DNA from: Rhodococcus rhodochrous
GTDB lineage: Bacteria; Actinomycetota; Actinomycetes; Mycobacteriales; Mycobacteriaceae
Direction: 5' to 3'
Length of the DNA: 64,000 nt
Assembly (NCBI RefSeq): GCF_900187265.1
Contig: NZ_LT906450.1
Span: forward strand, 3,215,444 to 3,279,443
Position numbers and translations under genes: made by a program. Below the pieces are notes generated by a model. It was not told the DNA's origin. It searched no databases and was given only the letters and a program-made list of their open reading frames with translations. Position 1 is the stretch's first letter. Each line of letters opens with the position of its first letter. Of the stretch, positions 51,201 through 61,918 are shown one piece after another.

Positions 51201-51536
51201 ATGCGTAGATCCCTCGTTTCAGCAGCATGCGCCGCCGTCATGCTGTCCCCCGTCCCCCTGTCCGTCGCACTCTCGGGCACCGCAGCGGCCCAGACCTCCG
51301 TCTCGGTGGTCGGGATGTCGCAGGAGCAGGCACAACAGGTGCTCTCCGACGCGGGAGTCCCCTACATCATCCTCAACCGGTCCGGCAGCACCATGCAGAA
51401 CTGCAGGGTGACAGAGCAACGCGACCGCGGCTACGACGTCGAGGTCGAGTACGACTGGGACCACAAGGACCAAGAGTGGGAGAAGACCGAGATCGAGGTC
51501 TGGCGAGGACTCGCACTCGTCGTCTTCTGCGACTGA
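51201..51536 (+). CDS. Small secreted PASTA-like protein, 111 aa
   Basis: A signal peptide (MRRSLVSAACAAVMLSPVPLSVAL, cleavage after ...TAAA-QT) precedes a mature domain of about 78 residues: VSVVGMSQEQAQQVLSDAGVPYIILNRSG is the helix-strand opening of a PASTA fold, followed by a charged segment (DVEVEYDWDHKDQEWEKTEIEVWRGLALVVFCD). Two cysteines (in QNCRV and VFCD) could form a disulfide. GGGAGG lies 6 nt before the ATG. It is convergent with glnE by 6 nt. The family is not recognised with certainty; a single exported PASTA-like module is inferred. Confidence 0.65.
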   Translation: MRRSLVSAACAAVMLSPVPLSVALSGTAAAQTSVSVVGMSQEQAQQVLSDAGVPYIILNRSGSTMQNCRVTEQRDRGYDVEVEYDWDHKDQEWEKTEIEVWRGLALVVFCD

Positions 51537-51542
51537 TCGCCG

Positions 51543-54500
51543 TCAGTCCCAGAACACCCGCTCGACGACCGCCCGCGCACGACGCGTGACGCGCAGGTAG
51601 TGGTCGAGGAACTCCGACGCGTCCTCACCACGCCAGCCCGTCACGCGGGCAACTGCTTCGAGCAGCCGCCCCGGCCCCGGGAGCTGATCGGTCGGTTTGC
51701 CGCGGACGAGCACGAGACAGTTCCGCGCATCCGTCGCGGTGATCCATGCCGCACGCAGGAGTTCGACGTCGGTCGCGCTGAGCAGTTCGGCGGCTCCGAT
51801 CCCGTCGAGTGCCTCGAGCGTCGAGGTCGTGCGGAGCGCCGGGAGCCGGTAGGCGTGCTGGAGCTGCAGCAGCTGCACGGTCCACTCGATGTCGGCGAGG
51901 CCACCCCGTCCGAGTTTGGTGTGGGTGGCCGGGTCGGCACCGCGCGGCAGCCGCTCGGAATCCACGCGCGCCTTGATGCGCCGGATCTCGCGGACGGCCT
52001 CCTGGGAGACCCCACCCTCGGGATACCGCACGTCGTCGATCATGTGCAGGAAGCGCGTGCCGAGCTCGCGGTCGCCGGCGACGGCGTGTGCGCGCAGCAG
52101 CGCCTGCACCTCCCACACCTCGGCCCACTGCGTGTAGTACGCCCGGTAGGACGCGAACGTCCGGACGATCGGACCGCTGCGACCTTCCGGACGCAGATCC
52201 AGGTCGACCTCGAGCGGGGGGTCGGTGCTCGGCGCACCGAGCAGTCGCCGTACCTGTTCGGCGATGCTCGTCGCCCACTTGACCGCATCGGTCTCGTCGG
52301 CGTCCGGCAGCGGGTCGCACACGAACAGCACGTCCGCGTCGGACCCGTAGCCGAGTTCGCCGCCTCCGAGCCGGCCCATCCCGATCACCGCGATACGCGC
52401 CGGCGCCGGTCCCCGGGACTGTTCCGACGCCCGGATCACCGCGTCGAGCGCGGCTTCGAGGACACCCGCCCACACCGTGGACAGCGCCCGGCACACCTGC
52501 GGCACGTCGAGCATGCCGAGGATGTCGGCGCTCGCGACGCGCGCGAGTTCGGCCCGTCGCAGCGAGCGCGCGGCGGCGATGGCCCGAGCGGGATCGGAGT
52601 AGCGCGACGACGATGCAACGAGGGCGCGCGCCACCTCGGGCGGGTTCGCCTCGAGCAGTCGCGGCCCGGTCGACGCGTCGGCGTACAGGCGGATGACGTC
52701 GGGAGACTTCACCAGCAGGTCGGCGACGTAGGCCGACGAGCCGAGCACCGTCATGAGACGTTCGGCGACGGCCGGTTCGTCGCGCAGCACCCGCAGGAAC
52801 CAGACGGTGTCGTAGAGCGCGTCGGACAGCCGTCGGTAGGCGAGCAGGCCGGCGTCGGGATCGGTTGTCTCACCGAGATATTCGAGCAACTGCGGGAGCA
52901 GCAACGCCTGGATGCGTGCCTTCCGGGAGGCTCCCCCGGACAACGCCGCCAGGTGTTCCATCGCATGCTGCGGAGCGCGGTAGCCCAGCGCCGCGAGCTG
53001 GCGGACGGCCGCATCGGGCGACAGCCGTAGGGCTTCCTTGTCGAGCTTGCTCACGGAGTCCAGCAGCGGCCGGTAGAACAGGCGCGCGTGCAGTTTCCGG
53101 ATCCGCGACGAGTTGCGCTTGATCTCCGATTCGAGGACGCCGAGCGCGTCTTTGCGTCCGTCCGGCCGCATGTGCGCGGCGCGCGCGAGCCACCGCAGTG
53201 CCTCCCGGTCCTCGGGCGGTGGCAGGGTGTGGGTCCGCTTGAGCCGCTGGAGCTGGAGCCGGTGTTCGAGCAGGCGGAGGAACTCGTAGGACGCCCGCAT
53301 GTTCGCGGCGTCGTCGCGCCCGACATAACCCCCGTCGGCGAGTGCGCCCAGCGCTTCGACGGTGTTGGGCACGCGCAACGATTCGTCGACGCGGCCGTGC
53401 ACGAGTTGGAGCAATTGCACGGCGAACTCGACGTCGCGGAGGCTGCCGCGTCCGAGCTTGAGTTCGCGTTCGCGTAGTTCTGGGGGCACCATTTCCTCGA
53501 CCCGGCGGCGCATCGCCTGCACGTCGGGCACGAAGTCCTCACGTTCGGAGGCGGTCCACACCATCGGGCTCAGGGCGTCGATGTACCGGCGGCCGAGGTC
53601 GAGATTCCCGGTCATCGGCCGTGCCTTGAGCAGGGCCTGGAACTCCCAGGTCTTGGCCCACCGGTTGTAGTAGGCGACGTGGGATTCGAGGGTGCGGACG
53701 AGCTCTCCGCGTTTGCCCTCCGGTCGCAGCGCGGCGTCGACCTCGAAGAAGGCCGACGTGCCGATGCGCATCATCTCCCCGGCGATCCGGCTCGCGCGGG
53801 CGTCGGCGGGTTCGGCGACGAAGACGACGTCGACGTCGCTGACGTAGTTCAGCTCGCGCGCACCGCACTTGCCCATCGCGATGACGGCGAGGTCGATCGG
53901 GCACGGGCCCTCCGGGATCACCGTGGACACGGCCACCGCGAGAGCCGCGGTCAGCGCCGCGTCGGCGAGGTCGGCGAGCAGCGCCCCGACCTCGAGATAG
54001 GGCAGCACCGGTTCGTTCTCGACGACCGCCGCGAGATCGGCGGCGGCGATCAGCATGAGCTGGTCGCGGTAGGTGGTGCGCAGCGCCGCGACCGCGTGCG
54101 GACCGATGAGCCCGGCCCGGTGGATCAGCCGGCCGGGACGCCCGTCGGGTTCGGGCTCCGCGTCGACGCTGTCGAGCATCCGCGCCGTGAAGGTGTGCTT
54201 GTCGGGCAGCGCAGCGCTGCCCGCGAGCATCTTCCAGCGATCGGGATTGGCGACCACGTGGTCGCCGAGGGCCGAGGACGCCCCGAACAGCCCGAACAAC
54301 CGACCTCGCAGGCGCGTGTCGGAGCGCAGTGCCGAGTCGAGCTCGGCCCAGTCGTCACCGAGCGCGTCGGCCAGGCGCGCGAGGGTACGCAGGGCCAGGT
54401 CGGCGTTGGGGGCACGGGACAGCGCCCACAGCAGTTCGACGCTCTCGGCGTCGTTCCATCCGAGTCGAGCGAGCTCGGCGGGCGCGGTCGGCTCGACGAG

Positions 54501-54554
54501 GCCGAGCCGACCGGGGCCGGGAACTACCGAACGCGCGCTGGGCGGTCTCACCAC
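51543..54554 (-). CDS. glnE: Bifunctional glutamine synthetase adenylyltransferase/deadenylase
   Basis: The product has 1003 aa. Two nucleotidyltransferase domains are evident: the deadenylylase site in [20 protein letters not shown] (N-terminal half) and the adenylyltransferase site in [22 protein letters not shown] (C-terminal half), each followed by a helical GlnD-PUR-like domain ([36 protein letters not shown]). It adds or removes AMP on the GlnA1 tyrosine. Two adjacent GTG codons (54554, 54551) are possible starts, with GGA close by. It follows glnA2 by 14 nt, so the two are probably one operon. Confidence 0.95.
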   Translation of the reverse strand: MVRPPSARSVVPGPGRLGLVEPTAPAELARLGWNDAESVELLWALSRAPNADLALRTLARLADALGDDWAELDSALRSDTRLRGRLFGLFGASSALGDHVVANPDRWKMLAGSAALPDKHTFTARMLDSVDAEPEPDGRPGRLIHRAGLIGPHAVAALRTTYRDQLMLIAAADLAAVVENEPVLPYLEVGALLADLADAALTAALAVAVSTVIPEGPCPIDLAVIAMGKCGARELNYVSDVDVVFVAEPADARASRIAGEMMRIGTSAFFEVDAALRPEGKRGELVRTLESHVAYYNRWAKTWEFQALLKARPMTGNLDLGRRYIDALSPMVWTASEREDFVPDVQAMRRRVEEMVPPELRERELKLGRGSLRDVEFAVQLLQLVHGRVDESLRVPNTVEALGALADGGYVGRDDAANMRASYEFLRLLEHRLQLQRLKRTHTLPPPEDREALRWLARAAHMRPDGRKDALGVLESEIKRNSSRIRKLHARLFYRPLLDSVSKLDKEALRLSPDAAVRQLAALGYRAPQHAMEHLAALSGGASRKARIQALLLPQLLEYLGETTDPDAGLLAYRRLSDALYDTVWFLRVLRDEPAVAERLMTVLGSSAYVADLLVKSPDVIRLYADASTGPRLLEANPPEVARALVASSSRYSDPARAIAAARSLRRAELARVASADILGMLDVPQVCRALSTVWAGVLEAALDAVIRASEQSRGPAPARIAVIGMGRLGGGELGYGSDADVLFVCDPLPDADETDAVKWATSIAEQVRRLLGAPSTDPPLEVDLDLRPEGRSGPIVRTFASYRAYYTQWAEVWEVQALLRAHAVAGDRELGTRFLHMIDDVRYPEGGVSQEAVREIRRIKARVDSERLPRGADPATHTKLGRGGLADIEWTVQLLQLQHAYRLPALRTTSTLEALDGIGAAELLSATDVELLRAAWITATDARNCLVLVRGKPTDQLPGPGRLLEAVARVTGWRGEDASEFLDHYLRVTRRARAVVERVFWD

Positions 54555-54568
54555 GCTTCCATCGTCGC

Positions 54569-55906
54569 TTACAACCCCAGGTACTGCTCGAGTTCGAAGG
54601 GAGTGACCTGGCTGCGGTAGTTCTCCCACTCCCGCCACTTGTTGCGCAGGAAGTAGTCGAAGACGTGCTCACCGAGGGTTTCGGCGACGAGTTCGGACTT
54701 CTCCATCTCGCGCAGCGCGATGTCGAGATCGGTGGGCAGTTCGCGGTAACCCATGGCGCGACGCTCGGCGGAGGTCAGCGACCACACGTCGTCCTCGGCC
54801 TCGGGGGCGAGCTCGTAACCCTTCTCGATACCGCGCAGACCGGCCGCGAGCAGCAGCGCGAAGGTCAGGTAGGGGTTGCACGCCGAGTCGGGGGTGCGGA
54901 TCTCGACACGCCGCGACGACGCCTTGTTCGGCGTGTACATCGGGACACGCACGAGCGCGGAGCGGTTCGACGGACCCCAGCACGCGGCCGTGGGTGCCTC
55001 TCCCCCGTGCACGAGACGCTTGTACGAGTTGACCCACTGGTTGGTGACGGCGCTGATCTCGTTGGAGTGCTCGAGGATTCCGGCGATGAACGCCTTGCCG
55101 GTCGCCGAGAGCTGCAGCGGGTCGTCGGGGTCGTGGAAGGCGTTGGTCTCGCCCTCGAACAGCGACATGTGGGTGTGCATCGCGGAACCGGCGTGGTCGC
55201 GGAAGGGCTTGGGCATGAAGGTCGCCCGCACGCCCTCCTGCATCGCGATCTCCTTGACCACGTAGCGGAAGGTCATGACGTTGTCGGCCATGGACAGCGC
55301 GTCGGCGTAGCGCAGGTCGATTTCCTGCTGGCCGGGCGCGGTCTCGTGGTGGCTGAACTCCACCGAGATGCCCATGGACTCGAGAGCGTCGATGGCGTGG
55401 CGCCGGAAGTGCGGGGCCGAGCGGTGCACGGACTGGTCGAAGTAGCCGCCGATGTCGGCCGGGATCGGGGCACCGCCCTCGGGGCCGTCCTCGACGAGGA
55501 AGAACTCGATCTCGGGGTGCACGTAGCAGCTGAAGCCGAGATCGGAGGCCTTGTTGAGCTGGCGGCGCAGGACGTGGCGGGGGTCGGCCCAGCTGGGGGT
55601 GCCGCCGGGCATGGTGATGTCGCAGAACATCCGGGCCGAGTACTGGTGTCCCCGGTCGTCGACCCAGGGCAGCACCTGGAAGGTGGTGGCGTCGGGACGC
55701 GCGACCATGTCGGCTTCGGAGATCCGGGAGAAGCCTTCGATGGCCGAGCCGTCGAACCCGATGCCCTCCTCGAAGGCTCCTTCGAGTTCGGCCGGCGCGA
55801 TCGCCACCGACTTGAGGGTGCCGACGACGTCGGTGAACCACAGGCGCACGAACCGAATGTCGCGCTCTTCGAGGGTGCGGAGCACGAACTCCTTCTGGCG
55901 ATCCAT
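54569..55906 (-). CDS. glnA2: Glutamine synthetase-type enzyme GlnA2 (class I-alpha)
   Basis: The product has 445 aa. Core GS motifs are present ([63 protein letters not shown]). The I-beta adenylylation loop is replaced by [19 protein letters not shown], so GlnE should not modify it. Actinobacterial GlnA2 homologs have been linked to gamma-glutamylation of polyamines or to minor GS activity; the substrate is not decided by sequence. The ATG at 55906 matches a leaderless promoter, and glnE follows. Confidence 0.93.
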   Translation of the reverse strand: MDRQKEFVLRTLEERDIRFVRLWFTDVVGTLKSVAIAPAELEGAFEEGIGFDGSAIEGFSRISEADMVARPDATTFQVLPWVDDRGHQYSARMFCDITMPGGTPSWADPRHVLRRQLNKASDLGFSCYVHPEIEFFLVEDGPEGGAPIPADIGGYFDQSVHRSAPHFRRHAIDALESMGISVEFSHHETAPGQQEIDLRYADALSMADNVMTFRYVVKEIAMQEGVRATFMPKPFRDHAGSAMHTHMSLFEGETNAFHDPDDPLQLSATGKAFIAGILEHSNEISAVTNQWVNSYKRLVHGGEAPTAACWGPSNRSALVRVPMYTPNKASSRRVEIRTPDSACNPYLTFALLLAAGLRGIEKGYELAPEAEDDVWSLTSAERRAMGYRELPTDLDIALREMEKSELVAETLGEHVFDYFLRNKWREWENYRSQVTPFELEQYLGL

Positions 55907-55913
55907 ACTCGCG

Positions 55914-55919
55914 AGACTA
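55914..55919 (-). promoter_or_regulatory. Leaderless -10 element (TAGTCT) for glnA2-glnE
   Basis: On the minus strand TAGTCT ends 7 nt before the ATG at 55906, with no Shine-Dalgarno. Confidence 0.55.
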
Positions 55920-55929
55920 GGCACAATCC

Positions 55930-55945
55930 GTTAATTCCGTGTTAC
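55930..55945 (-). promoter_or_regulatory. Candidate GlnR-like box upstream of glnA2
   Basis: On the minus strand GTAAC-ACGGAA-TTAAC fits GTnAC-n6-GnAAC except for one base of the second half. It would lie at about -24 to -39 relative to a leaderless start. Confidence 0.4.
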
Positions 55946-55991
55946 ATCGGGTGACAGTTCCGGATGGCGTGTCGCTCACGTTCGTCGACGG

Positions 55992-57542
55992 TCAGCAGTG
56001 AGGATCGTTTTCCGGCACCGTCGAATCCACAAGATAGCTGGTCACAGCGGTGTCGACGCATGCGTTGCCGTCCAGGACGACGGTGTGCTGCGTGCCCTCG
56101 AAGCTCACCAGGACACCACCGAGCCGGGCTGCCAGTTCGACTCCCGCATCGTAGGGCGTCGCCGGATCACCGGTCGTCGAGACCACGAGCACGGGCGGCA
56201 GATCGCGGACATCGGGGGTGTGCGGCTCCCCCGTCGCCGGAACGGGCCAGAAGGCGCACACGTCCAGGGCCGCCGATCCGGTGCCGCGGCCGTCGTCGAG
56301 GAAGGGCGCCGCCGTGCGGAACCGCATGTCGAGTTCGCCCGCGAGGGCGCGGTCGGTCACCGGCGGGTCGTCGACGCACCGGACGGCGTTGAACGCGTCG
56401 GTGATGTTGCTGTAGGTGCCGTCCTCACCGCGACCCTCGTAGAGGTCGGCGAGTCGCAGCAGGGTGTCGCCCGTGCCGGTCGTCGCGAGCGACTCCAGCC
56501 CGCCGCGCAGTGAACCCCACAGGGTCGGCGAGTACAGGCCCTGCTGCACACCGGTGATGGCGTCGCGGTGGCTCAACCCGCGCGGATCGGTGGTGGGTGC
56601 CGGAGCGTCGAGCAGAGGGTCGACGAGCGTACGGAACCGCTCCGCTGCCCGAGCCGGATCGCTACCGAGCGGGCACCCGGCGTACTGCGCGCAATACACC
56701 GCGAACTCGTCGAACGCCTTCTGGAAACCCTCGGCCTGCAGCACGATCTCCTCGACCGGGTCCTGCTCCGGATCGATCGCGCCGTCGAGCACCATCGCCC
56801 GCACCCGGCCAGGGAAGGCCTCGGCGTAGAGGGTGCCGAGCCGGGTTCCGTAGGAATAGCCGAGATAGGTCAATGCGTCGTCCCCGAGGACCCCGCGGAG
56901 GACGTCCATGTCCTGCACGACCTCTCGGGTGCCGAGGTGCGCGAGCAGATCCGTGCCGTTGCGTTCGGCGCACAACTCCGCGTACTCACGATTGCGTTTC
57001 TCCGTCGCGGCGATGCCCTCGGGGCTCGTGTCCCCGTCGTCCACAGCGCGGTCGGCGTCGAACTCGGCATCGGTGAGGCAGCGGACCGCCGGTTCGGACG
57101 ATCCGACACCGCGGGGGTCGAAGCCGACCACGTCGAAGCGGTCGGCGAGGACGGTGCCGTCGGCGGCGAGCGCGGTGGACAGTCCCGAGGCGCCCGGGCC
57201 GCCGGGGTTGACGAGCAGGGAACCGATCCGGTCGCCGCCGGCGGGCAGTCGCGACACCGCGAGGGTGATCACCTCGCCGTTCGGGTCCTCGTAGTCGAGG
57301 GGAACCTCGACGCGTGCGCACTCGACACCCTGCCGCACCATCATCGGCCCGTCCGCGCCGTACGACCCGCACGACTCCCAGTCGACGTCCTGCTCGTAGA
57401 ACCGCTCGAGTCCCGGGACGACTCCGACCGCCGACGGCTCTCGCTCCTCCTGCGCGGTGTCACCACACGCGGTCGCCGCGGCGGCGGCCACGAGCGCCAG
57501 GAGGGACAGACGACGGATGCGCGCGCGAGCAGGGTGGGGCAC
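55992..57542 (-). CDS. Exported alpha/beta-hydrolase protease, CaeA/Hip1 type
   Basis: The product has 516 aa. The N-terminus has a lipobox-like end ([15 protein letters not shown]), so it is probably a lipoprotein. The alpha/beta hydrolase features are the oxyanion loop NPGGPGASG, the nucleophile elbow GYSYGT, and the late catalytic Asp and His ([23 protein letters not shown]) of the SlpD/TAP family. The M. tuberculosis relatives Rv2223c and Rv2224c (Hip1) lie at the same place as a duplicated pair; only one copy is present here. The GTG at 57542 sits inside an inverted repeat and has no clear ribosome binding site. Confidence 0.87.
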   Translation of the reverse strand: MPHPARARIRRLSLLALVAAAAATACGDTAQEEREPSAVGVVPGLERFYEQDVDWESCGSYGADGPMMVRQGVECARVEVPLDYEDPNGEVITLAVSRLPAGGDRIGSLLVNPGGPGASGLSTALAADGTVLADRFDVVGFDPRGVGSSEPAVRCLTDAEFDADRAVDDGDTSPEGIAATEKRNREYAELCAERNGTDLLAHLGTREVVQDMDVLRGVLGDDALTYLGYSYGTRLGTLYAEAFPGRVRAMVLDGAIDPEQDPVEEIVLQAEGFQKAFDEFAVYCAQYAGCPLGSDPARAAERFRTLVDPLLDAPAPTTDPRGLSHRDAITGVQQGLYSPTLWGSLRGGLESLATTGTGDTLLRLADLYEGRGEDGTYSNITDAFNAVRCVDDPPVTDRALAGELDMRFRTAAPFLDDGRGTGSAALDVCAFWPVPATGEPHTPDVRDLPPVLVVSTTGDPATPYDAGVELAARLGGVLVSFEGTQHTVVLDGNACVDTAVTSYLVDSTVPENDPHC

Positions 57543-57556
57543 GATCCGATCGTGCC
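57538..57556. repeat. Inverted repeat over the Hip1-like start codon
   Basis: GGCACGAT-CCG-ATCGTGCC (8-bp arms, 3-nt loop) overlaps the GTG start at 57542. It could be an operator or a start-occluding hairpin. Confidence 0.4.
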
Positions 57557-57727
57557 ACGCCCCGGTCGGCCTGCAGCGGCACGACCTGCGCTCCCTTCCG
57601 AGCGGTCGTGCGGTGTGACGAATCGCACCGCTGCGCGGCCTTCGTCCGTCCGAACCCGAGTGGCAGACTGAGACAGTCATCACCCGACCCGGGGACCCCG
57701 AGGGCCTCGAGGAAGAAAGGGACAGTG

Positions 57728-58588
57728 ATGTCCGAGAACATGACGTCCGTATACGGTGGCGCGGCCTCCGCCGCAGCCCCTGCAGACACCCCCAAGCGCA
57801 AGACGCGAGTCCATCACCTGCAGGCGATGAAGGCCGAAGGCCGCCGCTGGGCAGAGTTGACGGCCTACGACTACTCCTCCGCCCGCATCTTCGAGGAGGC
57901 CGGTATCCCGGTCCTGCTCGTGGGCGATTCCGCAGCCAACGTCGTCTACGGCTACGACACCACGGTGCCCGTGACCGTCGACGAACTCCTCCCCCTCGTC
58001 CGCGGCGTCGTGCGCGGTGCTCCGCACGCGCTCGTCGTCGCCGACCTGCCGTTCGGCTCGTACGAGGCCTCGCCCGAACAGGCCCTCGCCACCGCCGTGC
58101 GGTTCATGAAGGAAGGCGGCGCCCACGCGGTGAAGCTCGAGGGCGGCGAGCGGATGGCTCCACAGATCGCCGCGATCACCGCCGCCGGCATCCCCGTGCA
58201 GGCCCACATCGGCTTCACCCCGCAGTCCGTGAACACGCTCGGCGGGTTCCGCGTGCAGGGCCGCGGCGACGGCGCCGAGCAGCTCGTCGCCGACGCGATC
58301 GCCGTCCAGGAGGCGGGTGCCTTCTCCGTCGTGATGGAAATGGTGCCGGCCGAGCTGGCCGGGCAGGTCACCCGCAAGCTGAGCATCCCCACCGTCGGCA
58401 TCGGCGCGGGCAACGAGTGCGACGCGCAGGTGCTCGTCTGGCAGGACATGGCCGGCTACACCAGCGGCAAGACCGCGAAGTTCGTCAAGAAGTTCGGGCA
58501 GGTCGGCGACGAACTGCGCCGCGCCGCAACACAGTACGCAGCAGAGGTCGGGCAGGGCACCTTCCCGGGGCCCGAGCACTCCTTCTGA
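57728..58588 (+). CDS. panB: 3-methyl-2-oxobutanoate hydroxymethyltransferase
   Basis: The product has 286 aa. PanB motifs include [36 protein letters not shown] (metal ligands), [25 protein letters not shown] and [18 protein letters not shown]. It makes ketopantoate from 2-oxoisovalerate and methylene-tetrahydrofolate, the first step of pantothenate synthesis. AAAGGGA precedes the ATG. A hairpin follows 15 nt after the stop. Confidence 0.96.
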   Translation: MSENMTSVYGGAASAAAPADTPKRKTRVHHLQAMKAEGRRWAELTAYDYSSARIFEEAGIPVLLVGDSAANVVYGYDTTVPVTVDELLPLVRGVVRGAPHALVVADLPFGSYEASPEQALATAVRFMKEGGAHAVKLEGGERMAPQIAAITAAGIPVQAHIGFTPQSVNTLGGFRVQGRGDGAEQLVADAIAVQEAGAFSVVMEMVPAELAGQVTRKLSIPTVGIGAGNECDAQVLVWQDMAGYTSGKTAKFVKKFGQVGDELRRAATQYAAEVGQGTFPGPEHSF

Positions 58589-58603
58589 CGATCGCTCGTT
58601 TGC

Positions 58604-58637
58604 CGAGGGGCACCACCGACCGCGGTGGTGCCCCTCG
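58604..58637 (+). terminator. Terminator of panB
   Basis: A perfect 15-bp stem (CGAGGGGCACCACCG at 58604-58618 with 58623-58637) and a 4-nt loop. Confidence 0.85.
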
Positions 58638-58687
58638 TGCGTCCGGGATCACCGCCGTCCCGGGGTGCCCGCGGAAGCGACACTGAG

Positions 58688-58693
58688 TAAAAT
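58688..58693 (+). promoter_or_regulatory. Leaderless -10 element (TAAAAT) for the P-type ATPase
   Basis: TAAAAT, close to the ideal -10, ends 7 nt before the ATG at 58701; there is no Shine-Dalgarno in between. Confidence 0.6.
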
Positions 58694-58700
58694 TTCGGTA

Positions 58701-61403
58701 ATGAGCCACCCCTGGCACGCACTCGATTCCGGTGACACGCTCGCCCGGCTCGAGACCACCGAAGCGGGACTGACCACGGCCGAGGCGACCCGCCGGCGGG
58801 AGCTGTACGGACCCAATGCGCTGCCCGCTCCCCGCTCGGATCGCTGGTGGTGGCGACTGCTGCGACAGTTCCACAACGTCCTGCTGTACGTGATGATGGC
58901 GGCCGCTGTCGTCACCGCGTTCCTGGGCCACTGGATAGACACGGCAGTCCTGATGGGTGCCGTGATCGTGAACGCGCTCATCGGTTTCGTCCAGGAGGGT
59001 CGCGCCGCGTCCGCGCTCGACTCGATCCGTGCCATGCTCGCGCCCCGGACGCGGGTCCACCGCGACGGCCGGATCGTCGACATCCCCGCGGCAGATCTCG
59101 TGCCGGGCGACGTGGTGCGCCTCGCCTCCGGCGACCGCGTCCCCGCCGACCTGCGGATCCTGAGCTCGCGTGAGCTGCGCATCGACGAGGCGGCCCTGAC
59201 CGGTGAATCCGTGCCCGTCGCCAAGACACCGGACCCGGTCGACGCCGACACCGAACTCGGCGACCGCAGATCGACGTGCTTCACCGGCACCGTCGCGGTT
59301 TTCGGCCAGGGTGACGGCGTGGTGATCGCGACCGGCTCCGACACCGAACTCGGCCGCATCAATGCCCTGTTGTCGGGTGTCGACCGCGCGGCCACACCGT
59401 TGCTCGAGCAGATCGGCCGCTTCGGCCGTTGGCTGGCGGCGGTCATCCTCCTCGCGTCCGCCGTGACCTTCGCGCTCGGTGTCGTGTGGCGCGGCGAGAG
59501 CCCGGCGGAGATGTTCACCCTCGTGGTCGCGTTGGCCGCCTCCGCGATCCCCGAGGGACTCCCGGCCGTGATGACCGTGGCCCTGTCCCTCGGCGTGCAA
59601 CGCATGGCCCGGCGCAACGCCGTCATCCGGCGCCTTCCTGCCGTCGAGACCCTCGGCTCGGTGACGGTGATCTGCTCCGACAAGACGGGCACGTTGACCC
59701 GCAACGAGATGACCGTGCAGAAGGTCGTGTGTGCGCACCGCACCGTCGAGGTGGGCGGTGTCGGTTACGCGCCGATCGGTTCGATCATCGCCGCCGAGAG
59801 TGGCGATCCGGTCGATCCGCACACCGACCCGGCACTCGATCTGGCCGTCCGCGCCGGTGTCCTGTGCAACGACACCGAGGTGGTCGAGGAGGACGGCGTG
59901 TGGGAGGTGCACGGCAACCCCACCGAGGCAGCGCTCGTCGTCCTCGGCCGCAAGGCCGGCCTGCCCACCGCGGCGGCCCACGAGCGGTGGCCGCGCCTCG
60001 ATGTCGTCCCGTTCGAATCCGAACACAAGTTCATGGCGACCCTGCACCCGCACGACGACGGTCGCCGCGAACGCATCCTGCTCAAGGGCGCCCCGGAGCG
60101 GGTCCTCGTCGCCTGCACCGGCCAGCTCGGCGCCGACGGCGTGGTACGCCCCGTCGACGAGGCCTACTGGACCCGCCGCGCCGACGAGATCGCGGCCCAG
60201 GGCCTGCGCGTGCTGGCCCTCGCGTTCCGCGACCGCGAACCGGAGGACGGCGTGCTCGCCTTCGAAGACGCCCGGCACGACTTCACGATGCTCGCTCTGG
60301 TCGGCATCATCGACCCGCCGCGCGAGGAGGCGATCACGGCGGTGCGCGAATGCCACCGCGCCGGGATCACGGTGAAGATGATCACCGGTGACCACGCCGC
60401 CACCGCCGCCGAGATCGGGGCGCAGATGGGTCTCGGCACGGGTTCGCGGGCGATGACCGGCGCCGAGATCGAGACCCTCGACGATGCGGAACTGCGCCGG
60501 GTCGTCGCGGAGACGGACATCTTCGCGCGCACCAGTCCCGAGCACAAACTCCGTCTGGTGCGCGCCCTGCAGGCCGGCGGTCACGTCGTGGCGATGACCG
60601 GCGACGGTGTGAACGACGCGCCGGCGCTTGCGCGGGCCGACGTCGGGGTCGCGATGGGCATGACCGGAACCGAGGCCGCCAAGGAAGCGGCCGACGTCGT
60701 TCTCGCCGACGACAATTTCGCGAGCATCGCCGCCGCAGTCCGCGAGGGCCGCGGCGTCTACGACAACCTGAAGAAGTTCGTCCTCTTCATGCTGCCCACC
60801 AACGGCGGTGAGGCGCTGGTGGTCGTCGCCGCCATCCTCTTCCAGCTCACCCTGCCGCTCACACCCGCGCAGGTGCTGTGGATCAACCTCGCCACCGTCA
60901 GCACCCTCGGTCTGGCGCTCGCGTTCGAACCGACGGAGAAGTCGGTCATGCTCCGCAGGCCGCGACCGCCCGGGGAATCACTGCTGTCCCGCTTCTTCGT
61001 CTGGCGCGTGGTGATGGTGTCGGTGCTGATGATGGTCGGCTCGCTCGGCCTGTTCCTGTGGGAACTCGACCGCGGTGCACCGGTGGAGGTCGCGCGCACG
61101 CTCGCGGTGGACGCGATCGTCGTGGCCGAGATGTTCTACCTGCTCAACAGCCGCCGCATCCGCGACACGGTCCTCACCCGCGACGGGCTGTTCGGGAACC
61201 GGTACGTGCTTGCTGCGATCGCGGCGTGCGCCGCGTTGCAACTGTTGTTCACCTACGCCCCGTTCATGCAGGCGATCTTCGGGTCCGCCGCGATCTCGTG
61301 GGCGGACTGGGGCAAGGTGCTCGCGGCGGGCCTGCTGGTGTTCGTCGTCGCCGAGTTCGAGAAGTGGGTGGTCCGGCGCCTGCGACCGGCACCCGTGTCC
61401 TGA
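58701..61403 (+). CDS. P2-type cation-transporting ATPase (CtpF/PacL-like)
   Basis: The product has 900 aa. A cation-ATPase N-terminal domain (WHALDSGDTLARLETTEAGLTTAEATRR) leads, then TGES in the actuator domain, the helix-4 ion motif PEGLP (284-288), the phosphorylated D327 in DKTGTLT, GDGVNDAPALARADVGVAMG, and six C-terminal helices. The P2A/P2-like signature suggests Ca2+ or Na+/K+ transport rather than heavy metals, since no CPC motif or N-terminal metal-binding domain is present. The length equals that of M. tuberculosis CtpF. It carries its own leaderless promoter. Confidence 0.88.
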   Translation: MSHPWHALDSGDTLARLETTEAGLTTAEATRRRELYGPNALPAPRSDRWWWRLLRQFHNVLLYVMMAAAVVTAFLGHWIDTAVLMGAVIVNALIGFVQEGRAASALDSIRAMLAPRTRVHRDGRIVDIPAADLVPGDVVRLASGDRVPADLRILSSRELRIDEAALTGESVPVAKTPDPVDADTELGDRRSTCFTGTVAVFGQGDGVVIATGSDTELGRINALLSGVDRAATPLLEQIGRFGRWLAAVILLASAVTFALGVVWRGESPAEMFTLVVALAASAIPEGLPAVMTVALSLGVQRMARRNAVIRRLPAVETLGSVTVICSDKTGTLTRNEMTVQKVVCAHRTVEVGGVGYAPIGSIIAAESGDPVDPHTDPALDLAVRAGVLCNDTEVVEEDGVWEVHGNPTEAALVVLGRKAGLPTAAAHERWPRLDVVPFESEHKFMATLHPHDDGRRERILLKGAPERVLVACTGQLGADGVVRPVDEAYWTRRADEIAAQGLRVLALAFRDREPEDGVLAFEDARHDFTMLALVGIIDPPREEAITAVRECHRAGITVKMITGDHAATAAEIGAQMGLGTGSRAMTGAEIETLDDAELRRVVAETDIFARTSPEHKLRLVRALQAGGHVVAMTGDGVNDAPALARADVGVAMGMTGTEAAKEAADVVLADDNFASIAAAVREGRGVYDNLKKFVLFMLPTNGGEALVVVAAILFQLTLPLTPAQVLWINLATVSTLGLALAFEPTEKSVMLRRPRPPGESLLSRFFVWRVVMVSVLMMVGSLGLFLWELDRGAPVEVARTLAVDAIVVAEMFYLLNSRRIRDTVLTRDGLFGNRYVLAAIAACAALQLLFTYAPFMQAIFGSAAISWADWGKVLAAGLLVFVVAEFEKWVVRRLRPAPVS

Positions 61404-61474
61404 CCGCCGACGGCCCCGTCCCCGGCCGGTGGCAGACTCGACGACGATCCGACCGTACGACCCGTGAGGTGTCC

Positions 61475-61915
61475 ATGCAGATCCGCTCCAGTCTCGTTCC
61501 CGCCGTCGCCGTCGCGCTGGCAGGTGTTCTCGCGGCGTGCGCGCCGGCCCAGGACCCGGCACCGACCGGCACGTCCACCGAGTCCCCGGTGACGACGGAG
61601 ACGACATCGGCTGCGGGGTCGAGCCCCGCGGAGGCCGGAGCGGGTGGCTTCACCGAGGCGCAGGCCGCAGATCTGTGTGCACGCCTCGAGGGCCAGCTGT
61701 CGAACTGGCGCACCTACACCCCCTCGGTGGGGCGCGGTGGCCTCAACATCCTCGTCGGCGAATGGGGTGCGGCGAACGGTGTCGACCTCGTCGCGCTCGC
61801 GGGCGACCGGGGCCGCATCGACGCGGCGACCTCCGCGCAGTGCCCGGAGGTGCGCGAGGAGGCCGTGCAGGCACTCGAGATCCCCGATCTCGCGTCGGGC
61901 CTCGTCGGGTTCTGA
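61475..61915 (+). CDS. Putative lipoprotein, 146 aa
   Basis: A lipobox signal (MQIRSSLVPAVAVALAGVLAACAP, Cys22) precedes a Thr/Ser/Pro-rich linker and a domain of about 90 residues (GFTEAQAADLCARLEGQLSNWRTYTPSVGRGGLNILVGEW). Two further Cys residues (in DLCARL and AQCPEV) could pair. TGAGGTG lies 6 nt before the ATG. The domain resembles small actinobacterial envelope lipoproteins; no function is known. The next gene starts 3 nt after the stop. Confidence 0.75.
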   Translation: MQIRSSLVPAVAVALAGVLAACAPAQDPAPTGTSTESPVTTETTSAAGSSPAEAGAGGFTEAQAADLCARLEGQLSNWRTYTPSVGRGGLNILVGEWGAANGVDLVALAGDRGRIDAATSAQCPEVREEAVQALEIPDLASGLVGF

Positions 61916-61918
61916 TCC

